Assembly: GCA_946127115.1 (NCBI GenBank)
Contig: CAMGYI010000002.1
Location: 372,001-436,000 of the forward strand
Reading direction: 5' to 3'
DNA from: an uncultured Chlamydia sp.
GTDB lineage: Bacteria > Chlamydiota > Chlamydiia > Chlamydiales > Simkaniaceae
Length of the DNA stretch: 64,000 bases
Position 1 is the stretch's first letter. Each line of letters opens with the position of its first letter. Positions 9,301 to 17,113 of this stretch are shown here, one piece after another. Below the pieces are notes generated by a model. That model saw only the letters and a list, made by a program, of their open reading frames with translations, searched no databases and was not told the origin of the DNA. The position numbers and the translations under genes were made by a program.

Positions 9301-9666
9301 TTATAAAAGCCCTTTTTCAAACTTTTCTTGCGCAGCAACAGTCATCGTTGCATAAGGAACCGCTTCAAGACGTTTTACCGGGATGTCATCCCCAGAAAGA
9401 TCACAAACACCATAGGTTCCCTCTTCAATTTTTTCTAAAGCACGTTCGATTTGACGGATCATTCCTTGCTCTTTAGAAGAAACTTCGATGCTAATCCGTT
9501 GTCCAAAATCATCGGTTCCTTCATCAGCCTGATGCTGAGAATACCCCTTTGATTCATCAGGAGCCTTTACATCATCGGAAACAGCTCTCAAAGAGCACCC
9601 CAATTGCTCTTTCATTTCCAAAAGGCGCTTTTTGAATGTTTCTATTTCGTTTTTTTTAAGAGACAT
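9301..9666 (-). CDS. dksA: DksA/TraR-family protein with degenerate zinc finger
   Basis: A 121-residue DksA-like protein expected to bind RNA polymerase through the secondary channel. The N-terminal helical hairpin includes the acidic stretch ADEGTDDFGQ near the tip position, and the C-terminal globular part keeps YGVCDLSGDDIPVKRLEA. Of the four zinc cysteines only the first remains; the other positions are Ser, Thr and Ala. This resembles zinc-independent DksA paralogues. It lies between nrdR and lspA, the order I recall in Chlamydia, and has a GAGG Shine-Dalgarno. Confidence 0.9.
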   Translation of the reverse strand: MSLKKNEIETFKKRLLEMKEQLGCSLRAVSDDVKAPDESKGYSQHQADEGTDDFGQRISIEVSSKEQGMIRQIERALEKIEEGTYGVCDLSGDDIPVKRLEAVPYATMTVAAQEKFEKGLL

Positions 9667-9675
9667 TTTAGGACC

Positions 9676-10137
9676 TCACTTTTTTACTTCTTCCGGGGCA
9701 ATTGTATGAATCGCGTCCATAATTTCATCTACATCTTTAAACCGACGATAGACACAGGCGAAGCGAATATAAGCAACAGTATCTAATGCGCGCAGTTTCT
9801 CCATCACCAACTCTCCAAGCTTCGTCGCACTGATTTCCCTCACTTGATTTTCCACAAGTTCATTGGCAATCTGAGACGCTAAATCCCTGACTTGATCATG
9901 ACTAATTCTGGTATGTCGGGAGGCGCTGTCAAGCCCTTTGACCAATTTTTGCAAGTTAAAGTCTTCATAACTCCCATCCCGTTTACTCACTTGAAGAGAA
10001 ATATCAACTGTTTCAAACGTAGTAAAACGCTTACTACACCGCAAACACTCTCGCCGCCGCCGAATAGCATTGGTCTCGCTCGCGTTCCTAGAATCGGTCA
10101 CCTTTGACTCATCATGTCCACAAAAAGGGCACTTCAT
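9676..10137 (-). CDS. nrdR: Transcriptional repressor NrdR
   Basis: NrdR is the zinc-ribbon/ATP-cone repressor of ribonucleotide reductase genes. The 153 residues begin with the ribbon CPFCGHDESKVTDSR and end it with CLRCSKRFTTFE; the ATP-cone follows at about 48-138 (VSKRDGSYEDFNLQKL, AYIRFACVYRRF). The length is normal. It heads the minus-strand run nrdR-dksA-lspA-(unknown)-cinA-methyltransferase with small gaps, so these may be one operon. Confidence 0.95.
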   Translation of the reverse strand: MKCPFCGHDESKVTDSRNASETNAIRRRRECLRCSKRFTTFETVDISLQVSKRDGSYEDFNLQKLVKGLDSASRHTRISHDQVRDLASQIANELVENQVREISATKLGELVMEKLRALDTVAYIRFACVYRRFKDVDEIMDAIHTIAPEEVKK

Positions 10138-10199
10138 AACCTTTTTACCAAACTATGCGCTTTATACAAATCCCACAATTTCTGGCATACAAAAAAAAT

Positions 10200-10287
10200 C
10201 GGAGGAGGTGGGATTCGAACCCACGATACGCTTATCACGTATACACGCTTTCCAAGCGTGCTCCTTCAGCCGCTCGGACACTCCTCC
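10200..10287 (-). tRNA. tRNA-Ser(GGA)
   Basis: Read on the minus strand, an 88-nt class II tRNA: acceptor GGAGGAG pairs with CTCCTCC, discriminator G at 10200; anticodon stem CACGC/GCGTG around loop TTGGAAA (anticodon GGA, serine UCC/UCU); a long variable arm; and the T-loop GGTTCGAATCC. CCA is not encoded. Confidence 0.96.
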
Positions 10288-10395
10288 ATAGAGGGCCAAA
10301 AAAACCTCTCCACCTCATGCGACATTCCCCGTGGATTGGCATAAATAGGCGCATTTTAGCTTTCCTAGAATTAATTTACAATCAGAATTCAATAC

Positions 10396-10424
10396 TCGAC
10401 AGAAGAAATTTTTTAGAGTAAGAT
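10396..10424 (+). promoter_or_regulatory. Putative sigma-66 promoter for the metal ABC operon
   Basis: TCGACA (10396-10401), a 17-base spacer and TAAGAT (10419-10424) lie about 40 bases upstream of the solute-binding protein gene. The -35 matches the consensus at five of six positions, the -10 at four. Confidence 0.45.
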
Positions 10425-10464
10425 GCTGGCAAAAGACTCTGTTATGACCAAAACAGATTAATGT

Positions 10465-11349
10465 ATGATGAAAAAGCTCCTCTCAATTTTTCTTTCGATC
10501 CTTTTTCTAGCTGGGTGCCAAAACAACAGCCCTCGCGCCTCAGGAAAACCTTTTGTTGTAACAAGCATTCCCCCCTATATCTCACTTGTAGAGGCCATTG
10601 TTGGCGACACAATGACAGTTGCCTCAGCACTTGGGGAAAGCTTTGATCCTCATACAACTGAGATAACCCCTAGACAAATGAAAAAAGTGCAAAATGCCAA
10701 CCTTTTTATTGGGGTGGGAGAAGCCTATGAAAATAAGCTTATAATGGCGATTAATCGAGGGGCTGGAAAGATATCTGTCCTGGAACTCGATAAAAAAGTT
10801 TCTTTGCTTTCTTTTTCTCACGACACTAGCGCCGTCGACGCCTGCCGCGATGTAACCCTTCATGCGGGAGGTGCCAAAGACCTTCATATTTGGCTCGGAC
10901 CACAGATTCTCATTCCTCAAGTAAGCGCCATGGTTGAGGCCCTTTCTGGTCTTAAGCCTGATCATGCCAATCAATATAAAGAAAATGGAAAGGCCTTAAT
11001 CAAAAAAATTAAAGGGATCGATCAAAACTTGCAAAATGAACTCCGCCTCTTCCAGAAAAAGGCAATCATCGTCTCGCATCCTGCCCTAGGCTATTTTTGC
11101 CATGAATATAATATGGTCCAAATCGCCGTTGAGTGCGAAGGAAAAGAACCTCTCGCAAGGGATGCCAGCAATACACTCCGCCTTGCAAAAAATTCCGATG
11201 TTGTTTGCGTTTTCACCGCACCTCAATTCAACAACAAAGGTGCGGAGCTCATTGCACAAAAATTAAATTTAAGAGTGGAGAGCTTTGATCCTTTAGCTCC
11301 AGACCCTCTTGAAACCATTCAACAAATCGCAAAAGCCATAACGAAGTAA
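10465..11349 (+). CDS. Zn/Mn ABC transporter substrate-binding lipoprotein (ZnuA/TroA family)
   Basis: Cluster A-I metal-binding protein that would deliver Zn2+ or Mn2+ to the membrane permease. The 294 residues start with a lipoprotein signal peptide ending in the lipobox LAGC (cysteine about residue 18). Metal ligands typical of the family are visible: the His in FDPHTTEITP, the His in KDLHIWLG, the His in VSHPALGYF, and the Asp in FDPLAPD. There is no His-rich loop, so Zn versus Mn stays open. It is followed five bases later by the ATPase gene. A metal ABC set near rplU-rpmA-obgE is also what I recall in Chlamydia. Confidence 0.93.
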   Translation: MMKKLLSIFLSILFLAGCQNNSPRASGKPFVVTSIPPYISLVEAIVGDTMTVASALGESFDPHTTEITPRQMKKVQNANLFIGVGEAYENKLIMAINRGAGKISVLELDKKVSLLSFSHDTSAVDACRDVTLHAGGAKDLHIWLGPQILIPQVSAMVEALSGLKPDHANQYKENGKALIKKIKGIDQNLQNELRLFQKKAIIVSHPALGYFCHEYNMVQIAVECEGKEPLARDASNTLRLAKNSDVVCVFTAPQFNNKGAELIAQKLNLRVESFDPLAPDPLETIQQIAKAITK

Positions 11350-11354
11350 ATGAT

Positions 11355-12071
11355 ATGAGTGCGATCGTCTTTAATCAACTCTCCTTCTCTTACGACTCTG
11401 TTGATGTCCTCAAAAACGTCTCTTTTGAGATAAAAAAAGGAGAATACATTGGGATCATTGGGCCAAACGGAGGAGGAAAAACAACTGCCATTAAACTAAT
11501 GTTAGGATTTCTTTTGCCCAGCAGAGGAAGCATTGAAGTTTTGAGATGCTCTCCCGTCTCAGCTCGGACGAAAATTGGATATGTTCCCCAAACAAATACC
11601 TATGATAAGGCTTTTCCTATCTCAGTAATGGAAGTTGTTTTGACAGGAAGCTTGACAAAACTTAACTGGAGGGGAAAGTTTCCAAAAGAAGAGCAGAAGA
11701 AGGCAAAGGAGCTTTTAGCCGAAATGGGTCTTCAGGGGTTTGAAGAGCGTTCTTTTGGCTCCCTTTCAGGAGGGCAAGCACAAAAAGCCTTGATCGTACG
11801 ATCGCTTATGTGTGATCCAGACATCCTTTTATTAGATGAGCCCACTGCAAATGTAGACGCAAAATCTGAAGAAGCAGTTTTTGCCTACTTAAAAGGCCTG
11901 CAAGGTAAAAAAACAATCCTGATTGTCACTCACAACTTTGATGCAATTATTCAAAACGTTGAGCGTGTACTTTGCTTCCAGCATGAAGTGTCCTCCATGC
12001 TTCCAAAAGATGTCTGTGATCATTTTGCAATGGGGATGTATCACAAGCCCAGGGGGCATAGCCGTGGCTAA
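11355..12071 (+). CDS. Metal ABC transporter ATP-binding protein
   Basis: A 238-residue ABC ATPase that powers the metal permease. Walker A is GPNGGGKTT (about 36-44), the signature is LSGGQAQ (about 138-144), Walker B is ILLLDEP (about 158-164), and the switch histidine is in IVTHNF. ATP-binding subunits of Zn/Mn transporters have the same short form. Its end overlaps the permease start by eight bases, indicating coupled translation. Confidence 0.94.
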   Translation: MSAIVFNQLSFSYDSVDVLKNVSFEIKKGEYIGIIGPNGGGKTTAIKLMLGFLLPSRGSIEVLRCSPVSARTKIGYVPQTNTYDKAFPISVMEVVLTGSLTKLNWRGKFPKEEQKKAKELLAEMGLQGFEERSFGSLSGGQAQKALIVRSLMCDPDILLLDEPTANVDAKSEEAVFAYLKGLQGKKTILIVTHNFDAIIQNVERVLCFQHEVSSMLPKDVCDHFAMGMYHKPRGHSRG

Positions 12072-12909
12072 CCCCCATTCCATAAGCTTTATTACCTCAA
12101 TTTTTACCGAACCTTTTTTATTCATGGCGCTTTTGGGCGCCTTTGGAGCCTCTATTGCTGGTGGAGTTGTTGGATCCTACGTGGTTGTTAAACGCATCGT
12201 ATTTTTGAGTGGAAGTATTGCCCATTCTGTGATAGGAGGACTTGGAGCTGCCCTTTATATTAAGCGAGTTTATAATATTACTTGGCTGCAGCCCATTCAT
12301 GGAGCTCTCATTGCCGCATTTCTCTCGGCGTGGCTCATAGGATCGATCCGTCTCTATTATCGACAGAGAGAAGATACCGTTATTGCTGCCCTCTGGGCAT
12401 TTGGAATGTCTGTTGGGGTCATCATGATCTCGCTAACCCCAGGTTACACAAATGAAATCACGAATTATCTTTTTGGGAACATCTTATGGGCGAGTCATAC
12501 AGACCTTTATATGCTCTTTGGGCTCGATGCCTTGGTTTTGGGAGTGACTGCCATTTATCATCGCCGTTTTTTAGCAATCTGCTTTGATGAAGATCAGGCT
12601 ACTCTACAAGCCCAAAATGTCAAGTTACTTTACTTCCTTCTCCTCTCCTTAATCGCCCTGACTGTGGTCCTAATGATTCAAGTGGTAGGGGCCATTCTTA
12701 TCATTGCTTTTCTCTCACTTCCTGCAGCAATTGCCAATACATTCACTCACCGCCTTTCAAAAATGATGGGAATTGCAATTGCCATAGGAGGGGGCACCTC
12801 AATTCTTGGTGTATCCATCTCTTTTGCCCTAAATTGGCCATCAGGAGCCACTATTGGCTGCGTAGCAACAACAATCTATTTGTTAAACTTACTTCGAAAA
12901 AAAGGGTGA
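12064..12909 (+). CDS. Metal ABC transporter permease (ABC-3 family)
   Basis: Membrane subunit of the metal transporter: 281 residues with about eight hydrophobic segments and the ABC-3 family blocks GGVVGSYVVVKR, SLTPGYTNEITNYLFGN and VGAILIIAFLSLPAAIA. The frame is open further upstream inside the ATPase gene, but GTG at 12064 has an AGGGGG Shine-Dalgarno seven bases before it, overlaps the ATPase stop, and gives the normal family length. It completes the three-gene operon with the lipoprotein at 10465 and the ATPase at 11355. Confidence 0.92.
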   Translation: MANPHSISFITSIFTEPFLFMALLGAFGASIAGGVVGSYVVVKRIVFLSGSIAHSVIGGLGAALYIKRVYNITWLQPIHGALIAAFLSAWLIGSIRLYYRQREDTVIAALWAFGMSVGVIMISLTPGYTNEITNYLFGNILWASHTDLYMLFGLDALVLGVTAIYHRRFLAICFDEDQATLQAQNVKLLYFLLLSLIALTVVLMIQVVGAILIIAFLSLPAAIANTFTHRLSKMMGIAIAIGGGTSILGVSISFALNWPSGATIGCVATTIYLLNLLRKKG

Positions 12910-13060
12910 CCCATCTCGCAATAGTCCAATGAAGTAGCCAATTCAGAAGGTGTCACTTCTTTAGCCATCGTTTCCATCCTTCTTCTAATTTGACCTCAAA
13001 GGTGTAGAGAAATCATTTGATTTAAACTCAAGAAGCATTTTATAGTCGGTGTTTAGAAAT

Positions 13061-13088
13061 AAAAAAAAGGGCTTCTCGAAAGAAGCCC
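13061..13088 (-). terminator. Intrinsic terminator of the small RNA
   Basis: On the minus strand GGGCTTC and GAAGCCC (13088-13069) form a perfect 7-bp stem with a six-base loop, followed by eight T residues (13068-13061). Confidence 0.85.
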
Positions 13089-13216
13089 AGTGCCAGCTAA
13101 GAGTTGCACCTCTTAGTCGGCGCGAACCCAAGGAGAAAAACTGAACCTCACTCCCTGGATTCGAAAAAAATCTTTTTTTCGTTTCCCAAAAATCTTTGTT
13201 TTGCCCTTCTTTCTTT
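13061..13216 (-). ncRNA. Putative structured small RNA of about 155 nt, identity unknown
   Basis: The 468-base gap 12910-13377 has no convincing gene but carries a small transcription unit on the minus strand. It has a promoter (13252-13223), a hairpin of CTAAGAG and CTCTTAG around a six-base loop (13105-13124) extended by GCC/GGC, a CGAAAAAAA/TTTTTTTCG inverted repeat (13162-13181), and a strong intrinsic terminator at the end. GAAAGAAG near the 5' end could pair with CTTCTTTC in the terminator arm, giving a closed 6S-like outline. I see no SRP, tmRNA or RNase P hallmark. An overlapping 79-codon frame has low-complexity, non-protein-like content. Confidence 0.55.
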
Positions 13217-13222
13217 CGCTGC

Positions 13223-13252
13223 ATGATACCGTCTTCAACGCGTTTGCTTCAA
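13223..13252 (-). promoter_or_regulatory. Putative promoter of the small RNA
   Basis: Minus-strand TTGAAG (13252-13247), an 18-base spacer and TATCAT (13228-13223) match the sigma-70/66 consensus at four and five positions. The predicted start is near 13216. Confidence 0.5.
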
Positions 13253-13377
13253 GGGCTTGATGAAGCGTTTAAGGGAGTTGAAAGCGCCTTTCTAAAAAAG
13301 ACTGTTAGAGGGGCGTTTTCTTTATTATAGGGTTTCATTTTTCTTCTTAGCTACCGAACAAGGAGCCAAGAAAGGTT

Positions 13378-14760
13378 ATGTCCTCGATAAATTTAACACA
13401 TTACAAGAAAATGACCCAACTCTTAAAAACGCCCCCAGCGCTTTTTCGGTTAAACGTCCCCTTAAAAATGTCTTGTTTAGATCCAAGGAAAGGGGGAGAT
13501 CGAGATGGCAAAACGCTGCTCAAGTTGCTATTCGAAGGATTAACTCGCTTTGGAAAAGATGGAAAGGTGGCCCTTGCCCTTGCAAAGTCTTGCACGGTCT
13601 CAGAGGATCAAACGTGCTACCGCATCACTTTGAAACGGACCTACTGGTCAAATGGCGATCCTGTGATTGCCAGCGATTTTGAATATGCTTGGAAAACCGC
13701 TTTAGCTCCTGATTTTCCCATAGATTTCCCCGCACTATTCTACGTGATCAAACATGCTGAGCAAGCAAAGAGAGGAAAATACTTGCTTGATGATGTGGGA
13801 ATTATAGCAAAAAATCCCCGCACACTTCTCATCACCCTAAACCACCCCATTCCCGATTTTTTAAAACGCTTAGTCCATCCCCTGTTCCTTCCTATTCCCT
13901 CAAATCTTGCAAAAAACAACTTAAATTGGGTAGATCGTCCCGTTTTCAATGGCCCATTCTGTCTTCAAGAGCTTGAAGAAGGGGTTTACTTTTACTTGAG
14001 AAAAAACACACGCTATTTTAGAAAGAAATGGGTGAAAATCAATCACGTTTTGATTGCCCCAGGACCCAGCGAAGAGACTGTTTGCTCACTTAAAAAGTCC
14101 TCAATTGATACGTTAGGCAAACAGCTTTTTTTCGCTCCAAATACTCTCTACTTTTCCTTTAACACCTCCCTCTTTCCTACGTGCTCTGCCTCTTTTCGAA
14201 AAGCCCTCATCGCCGCAACAGATCAAAAACAACTCAAAGCTCTTTTCCCTAAAGGGGAAGAAAGTGGGCCTGCCCCCCTCCATTTCATGCAAAGCACCGA
14301 TCACTATAGCCCCAGGAAGGCATGCGCCTTGTTTGAGCACGCTTTGGAAGCAGAGTTGCACCTCGAAAAAGAACAGATTCCCCCTCTTTTCCTCATAGTG
14401 CCCAACAATACCCTTTACTACGCTATTGCTAAAAACCTGGAAAATCAATGGGAAGCGGTTCTTAATATCCGCTGCATGATTCAATCCTATTCCGTCTCTG
14501 AGTTCCATCAAAGGCGGAGCGAAAAAACCTATCACCTCACACCCTCAGAGTGGGAGGCCCCAACAAGTGACCCTCTCACCACCTTAATAGCCTTTAAATC
14601 GGCGACAGATCCTTTTAACTTTAGCCACTTTGAAAATCTTCATTACCAAAAACTTTTAAACCTCGCGGCACATGAAATAGACCCCTTGAAAAGAGAGACG
14701 CGCATCAAAGAGCTCGAAAACATCCTCATTAGCAGTGCCTGCATTCTTCCCCTCTTCTAG
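13378..14760 (+). CDS. OppA-like peptide-binding protein without visible signal peptide
   Basis: A 460-residue member of the SBP_bac_5 (OppA/DppA) family, normally the periplasmic peptide receptor of an ABC importer. Family features: SCLDPRKGGDRDG near the start, LLFEGLTRFGKDGKV, the SNGDPVIASDFEYAWK block, and FNGPFCLQE. It is shorter than usual OppA (about 520-540) and has neither signal peptide nor lipobox; TAG at 13348 blocks any upstream extension. So it is either cytoplasmic, exported another way, or has lost its 5' end. No permease genes adjoin it. Confidence 0.85.
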   Translation: MSSINLTHYKKMTQLLKTPPALFRLNVPLKMSCLDPRKGGDRDGKTLLKLLFEGLTRFGKDGKVALALAKSCTVSEDQTCYRITLKRTYWSNGDPVIASDFEYAWKTALAPDFPIDFPALFYVIKHAEQAKRGKYLLDDVGIIAKNPRTLLITLNHPIPDFLKRLVHPLFLPIPSNLAKNNLNWVDRPVFNGPFCLQELEEGVYFYLRKNTRYFRKKWVKINHVLIAPGPSEETVCSLKKSSIDTLGKQLFFAPNTLYFSFNTSLFPTCSASFRKALIAATDQKQLKALFPKGEESGPAPLHFMQSTDHYSPRKACALFEHALEAELHLEKEQIPPLFLIVPNNTLYYAIAKNLENQWEAVLNIRCMIQSYSVSEFHQRRSEKTYHLTPSEWEAPTSDPLTTLIAFKSATDPFNFSHFENLHYQKLLNLAAHEIDPLKRETRIKELENILISSACILPLF

Positions 14761-14998
14761 AAAATAGGTTCGCAGTTTGCCTCATAAAATGCAGTCTAAA
14801 GTCCTTCCAAGGCAATCATCCAGAATCGCCTCTTTGCACATTCACTTTTAAAATACTTATACTTGTTTAGAAGCCTGCGGAATATAGGAATATGTTGTTT
14901 TTTGAGTATAGAATCGACAAATCAAATTTTATGATCTAAACAATTAGAAGCATGTCTCATCTAATTATCAAGGACTTTTTTCTGTCATAACAAAATGA

Positions 14999-15027
14999 TT
15001 GACACTTTCGAGATATTTCCCTATGCT
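14999..15027 (+). promoter_or_regulatory. Promoter of the rplU-rpmA operon
   Basis: A consensus -35 TTGACA (14999-15004), 17-base spacer and -10 TATGCT (15022-15027) sit 30 bases upstream of the rplU ATG. The rest of the gap 14761-14998 shows nothing that I can assign. Confidence 0.8.
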
Positions 15028-15056
15028 GGGTGGTTCTATTAATGGAGAAAAGAATT

Positions 15057-15374
15057 ATGTATGCAATCATTCATACCGGTGGTAAGCAGTACCGAGTTGA
15101 AAAAGGTGATGTGATCGAAGTCGAATTACTCGGGATTGGGAACGGAGCTGTAGAATTCAATGAAGTCGTGCTCTTCAACGACGGAAAGACCGCCTATGTT
15201 GGCGCTCCTCACGTGGCTAAATGTCTGGTAAAGGGAGAAGTCGTTGGAGATACTAAGGGTAAGGGCCCGAAAGTGGTTTCTTTCAAATATAAGCGTAGAA
15301 AGAACTACCGCCGTAAAGTCGGTCACCGGCAAAAATATTCTGTTGTAAGAATTACCGATATCGAAGCGAAGTAA
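15057..15374 (+). CDS. rplU: 50S ribosomal protein L21
   Basis: Ribosomal protein L21, 105 residues, in the large subunit. The start MYAIIHTGGKQYRVEKGD is the family signature and the C-terminal part contains YKRRKNYRRKVGHRQKY, also diagnostic. The frame is open from 15030, but ATG 15057 with GGAG upstream gives the exact family start. It is followed by rpmA after nine bases, as in nearly all bacteria. Confidence 0.97.
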   Translation: MYAIIHTGGKQYRVEKGDVIEVELLGIGNGAVEFNEVVLFNDGKTAYVGAPHVAKCLVKGEVVGDTKGKGPKVVSFKYKRRKNYRRKVGHRQKYSVVRITDIEAK

Positions 15375-15383
15375 GGAAACGAT

Positions 15384-15635
15384 ATGTCACATAAGAAAGG
15401 TCAAGGATCGAGCAGAAACGGAAGAGATTCAAATGCGCAACGTCTTGGGGTCAAAGCAACGCATGGTGAATTTATCACTGCAGGAAGTATTATTGTCCGC
15501 CAACGTGGCACCAAATGGCATCCTGCAAAAAATGTAAAGCGTGGAAAAGATGATACTCTCTTTTCTCTGATCGATGGAATTGTCCATTTCCGTAAGGGAA
15601 AGAGTACTTATATTTCTGTCGCTCCCGCTCAGTAA
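15384..15635 (+). CDS. rpmA: 50S ribosomal protein L27
   Basis: Ribosomal protein L27, 83 residues, at the peptidyl-transferase centre. [20 protein letters not shown] and the [14 protein letters not shown] block are characteristic. The protein starts directly at the mature-like N-terminus, without the cleavable extension found in Firmicutes. It is co-transcribed with rplU and ends before an intrinsic terminator. Confidence 0.97.
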   Translation: MSHKKGQGSSRNGRDSNAQRLGVKATHGEFITAGSIIVRQRGTKWHPAKNVKRGKDDTLFSLIDGIVHFRKGKSTYISVAPAQ

Positions 15636-15664
15636 ATCCACCTGCGTTTCTACAATTAATTTAG

Positions 15665-15694
15665 AATAGGCTCGTTTGAGCCTATTTTGTATTT
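15665..15694 (+). terminator. Intrinsic terminator between rpmA and obgE
   Basis: AATAGGCTC and GAGCCTATT form a 9-bp stem with loop GTTT (15665-15686), followed by a T-rich run to 15694. obgE starts 14 bases later, so obgE expression needs readthrough or attenuation at this site. Confidence 0.8.
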
Positions 15695-15707
15695 TGGAAG
15701 GAGTAAA

Positions 15708-16718
15708 ATGTTTACGGATTGCGTAAGGCTAAAGTTATCTGCGGGGAAAGGAGGAAATGGTGTTGTCTCCTGGCGTCGCGAAAAATACATTCCAAAAGGT
15801 GGTCCTTATGGAGGCAATGGTGGATGTGGAGGTTCTGTCATAATCAAAAGCGATCCCCAAATTTACTCCCTTGATCAATTCCGCAACAAGCGTCTGGCAC
15901 ATGCTGAAAATGGTGGGTGCGGTGGCACCAATAATCGCCAAGGTAAAAATGGTAAAGACCTCTTTTTGAAAGTCCCCTGCGGCACGCTTATTCGCAATGG
16001 CGAAACAGGTGGACTCCTTTATGATTTAACAGAGCCAGGAGAAGAATTCCATCTGTGCCAAGGTGGAAAGGGAGGAAAGGGAAATACTTTTTTCAAAACC
16101 CCCACGAATCAAGCCCCTGCAAAATGCACCCCAGGACATCCCGGGGATGTCAAGAACATTGAGATGGAGCTAAAGCTCCTTGCTGATGTCGGTTTTATGG
16201 GATTCCCCAATGCAGGGAAATCCACCCTCCTCTCAAAACTAGCAGCGATTGAGGTCAAAACAGGCGCCTACCCTTTTACAACGCTAAAACCCAATCTCAG
16301 TTATATGGAGTTTGATGACTTTTCGCGTATTTACTTAGCAGACATTCCAGGAATCATTCCTGACGCCCACAACAACAAAGGATTAGGGCTTTCTTTTCTC
16401 AAACACGTGGAGCGCTCATCCACTCTGATCTATCTTATTGATATTTCTGGGGAAGAGGGGCGCGATCCTTTTGAAGATTTTTTAACCCTTCGAAAGGAAG
16501 GAGAAAAATACTCTACCGATATTTTGAAGAAACCTTTTTTGGTCGCTCTCAATAAAATAGATAAGGGAAATGAAGAGCACCTTAAGGTCTTTAAAAAGAA
16601 CTATTCCTTTCCGAAAGATACCCTATTCGAAATTTCTGCTCTTAAAGAAAAAGGGCTTGAACCATTCATCGAGAAAATACGCTCTTTGTCTCAAGCAGAC
16701 GGAAAAAAATATCGTTGA
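15708..16718 (+). CDS. obgE: GTPase ObgE/CgtA
   Basis: Conserved GTPase of ribosome assembly and stringent-response networks. The 336 residues have the glycine-rich Obg fold (residues 1-157, with many GGNGG-type turns) and the G domain: G1 GFPNAGKST, G3 DIPGII, G4 NKID, and G5 ISALKEKG. There is no long C-terminal extension. ATG 15708 is chosen because it has GGAAGGAG just upstream and matches the family N-terminus MFTDCVRLKL; the frame is open seven codons further. Confidence 0.96.
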   Translation: MFTDCVRLKLSAGKGGNGVVSWRREKYIPKGGPYGGNGGCGGSVIIKSDPQIYSLDQFRNKRLAHAENGGCGGTNNRQGKNGKDLFLKVPCGTLIRNGETGGLLYDLTEPGEEFHLCQGGKGGKGNTFFKTPTNQAPAKCTPGHPGDVKNIEMELKLLADVGFMGFPNAGKSTLLSKLAAIEVKTGAYPFTTLKPNLSYMEFDDFSRIYLADIPGIIPDAHNNKGLGLSFLKHVERSSTLIYLIDISGEEGRDPFEDFLTLRKEGEKYSTDILKKPFLVALNKIDKGNEEHLKVFKKNYSFPKDTLFEISALKEKGLEPFIEKIRSLSQADGKKYR

Positions 16719-17113
16719 CCCTTTGATCTGTCCATGTAAAAAGATGGAATCGGTTTACGGTTTGTCGCTCCTCTTATTTCCGCATATTTTCTTTAGAATA
16801 ATTCTCCAGGAATGGAGGCGATCAAATGTTCCTACAGCCTCTAAGAGATGGGGGGAAATCCTCAGATTGGAGCAAGCGAGCCATCCTCTAGATTTGAAAA
16901 TGCTCGATAAAAAGTGTCCGTCAGATCAAGGCTTGGCTATTATAATCTTTAAAGTTCTTCTAGGTTCTCTTTTCTAGCTCCATCAAAATATGTTCTCACA
17001 TTATCGTGGAGGTCTCCGTGATTTCTCTTGAACTAAAAGTTTTTTTTTAAATTCCTAAATAATCTGACTTTTGTTAAATATTAATTTTACGTACCTTGAA
17101 AATAGGGTGACCC
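16719..17113 (+). other. Intergenic stretch before the autotransporter
   Basis: This 395-base gap has no convincing gene; an open frame entering it from obgE is a shadow. A TATAAT at 16939-16944 is the only -10-like sequence I noted, and its -35 region is poor. The 130 bases before the autotransporter ATG are AT-rich. Confidence 0.4.

Noticed and set aside
10070-10421. Three overlapping plus-strand frames across the tRNA
   Set aside because: They cover tRNA-Ser and the nrdR start on the opposite strand and are shadows.
13061-13216. Naming the small RNA as 6S RNA
   Set aside because: Only the closed outline fits; I could not identify a convincing central bubble or conserved 6S words.
12985-13224. 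79-codon minus-strand protein gene
   Set aside because: The translation is low-complexity, and the same DNA has promoter, hairpins and terminator of a small RNA.
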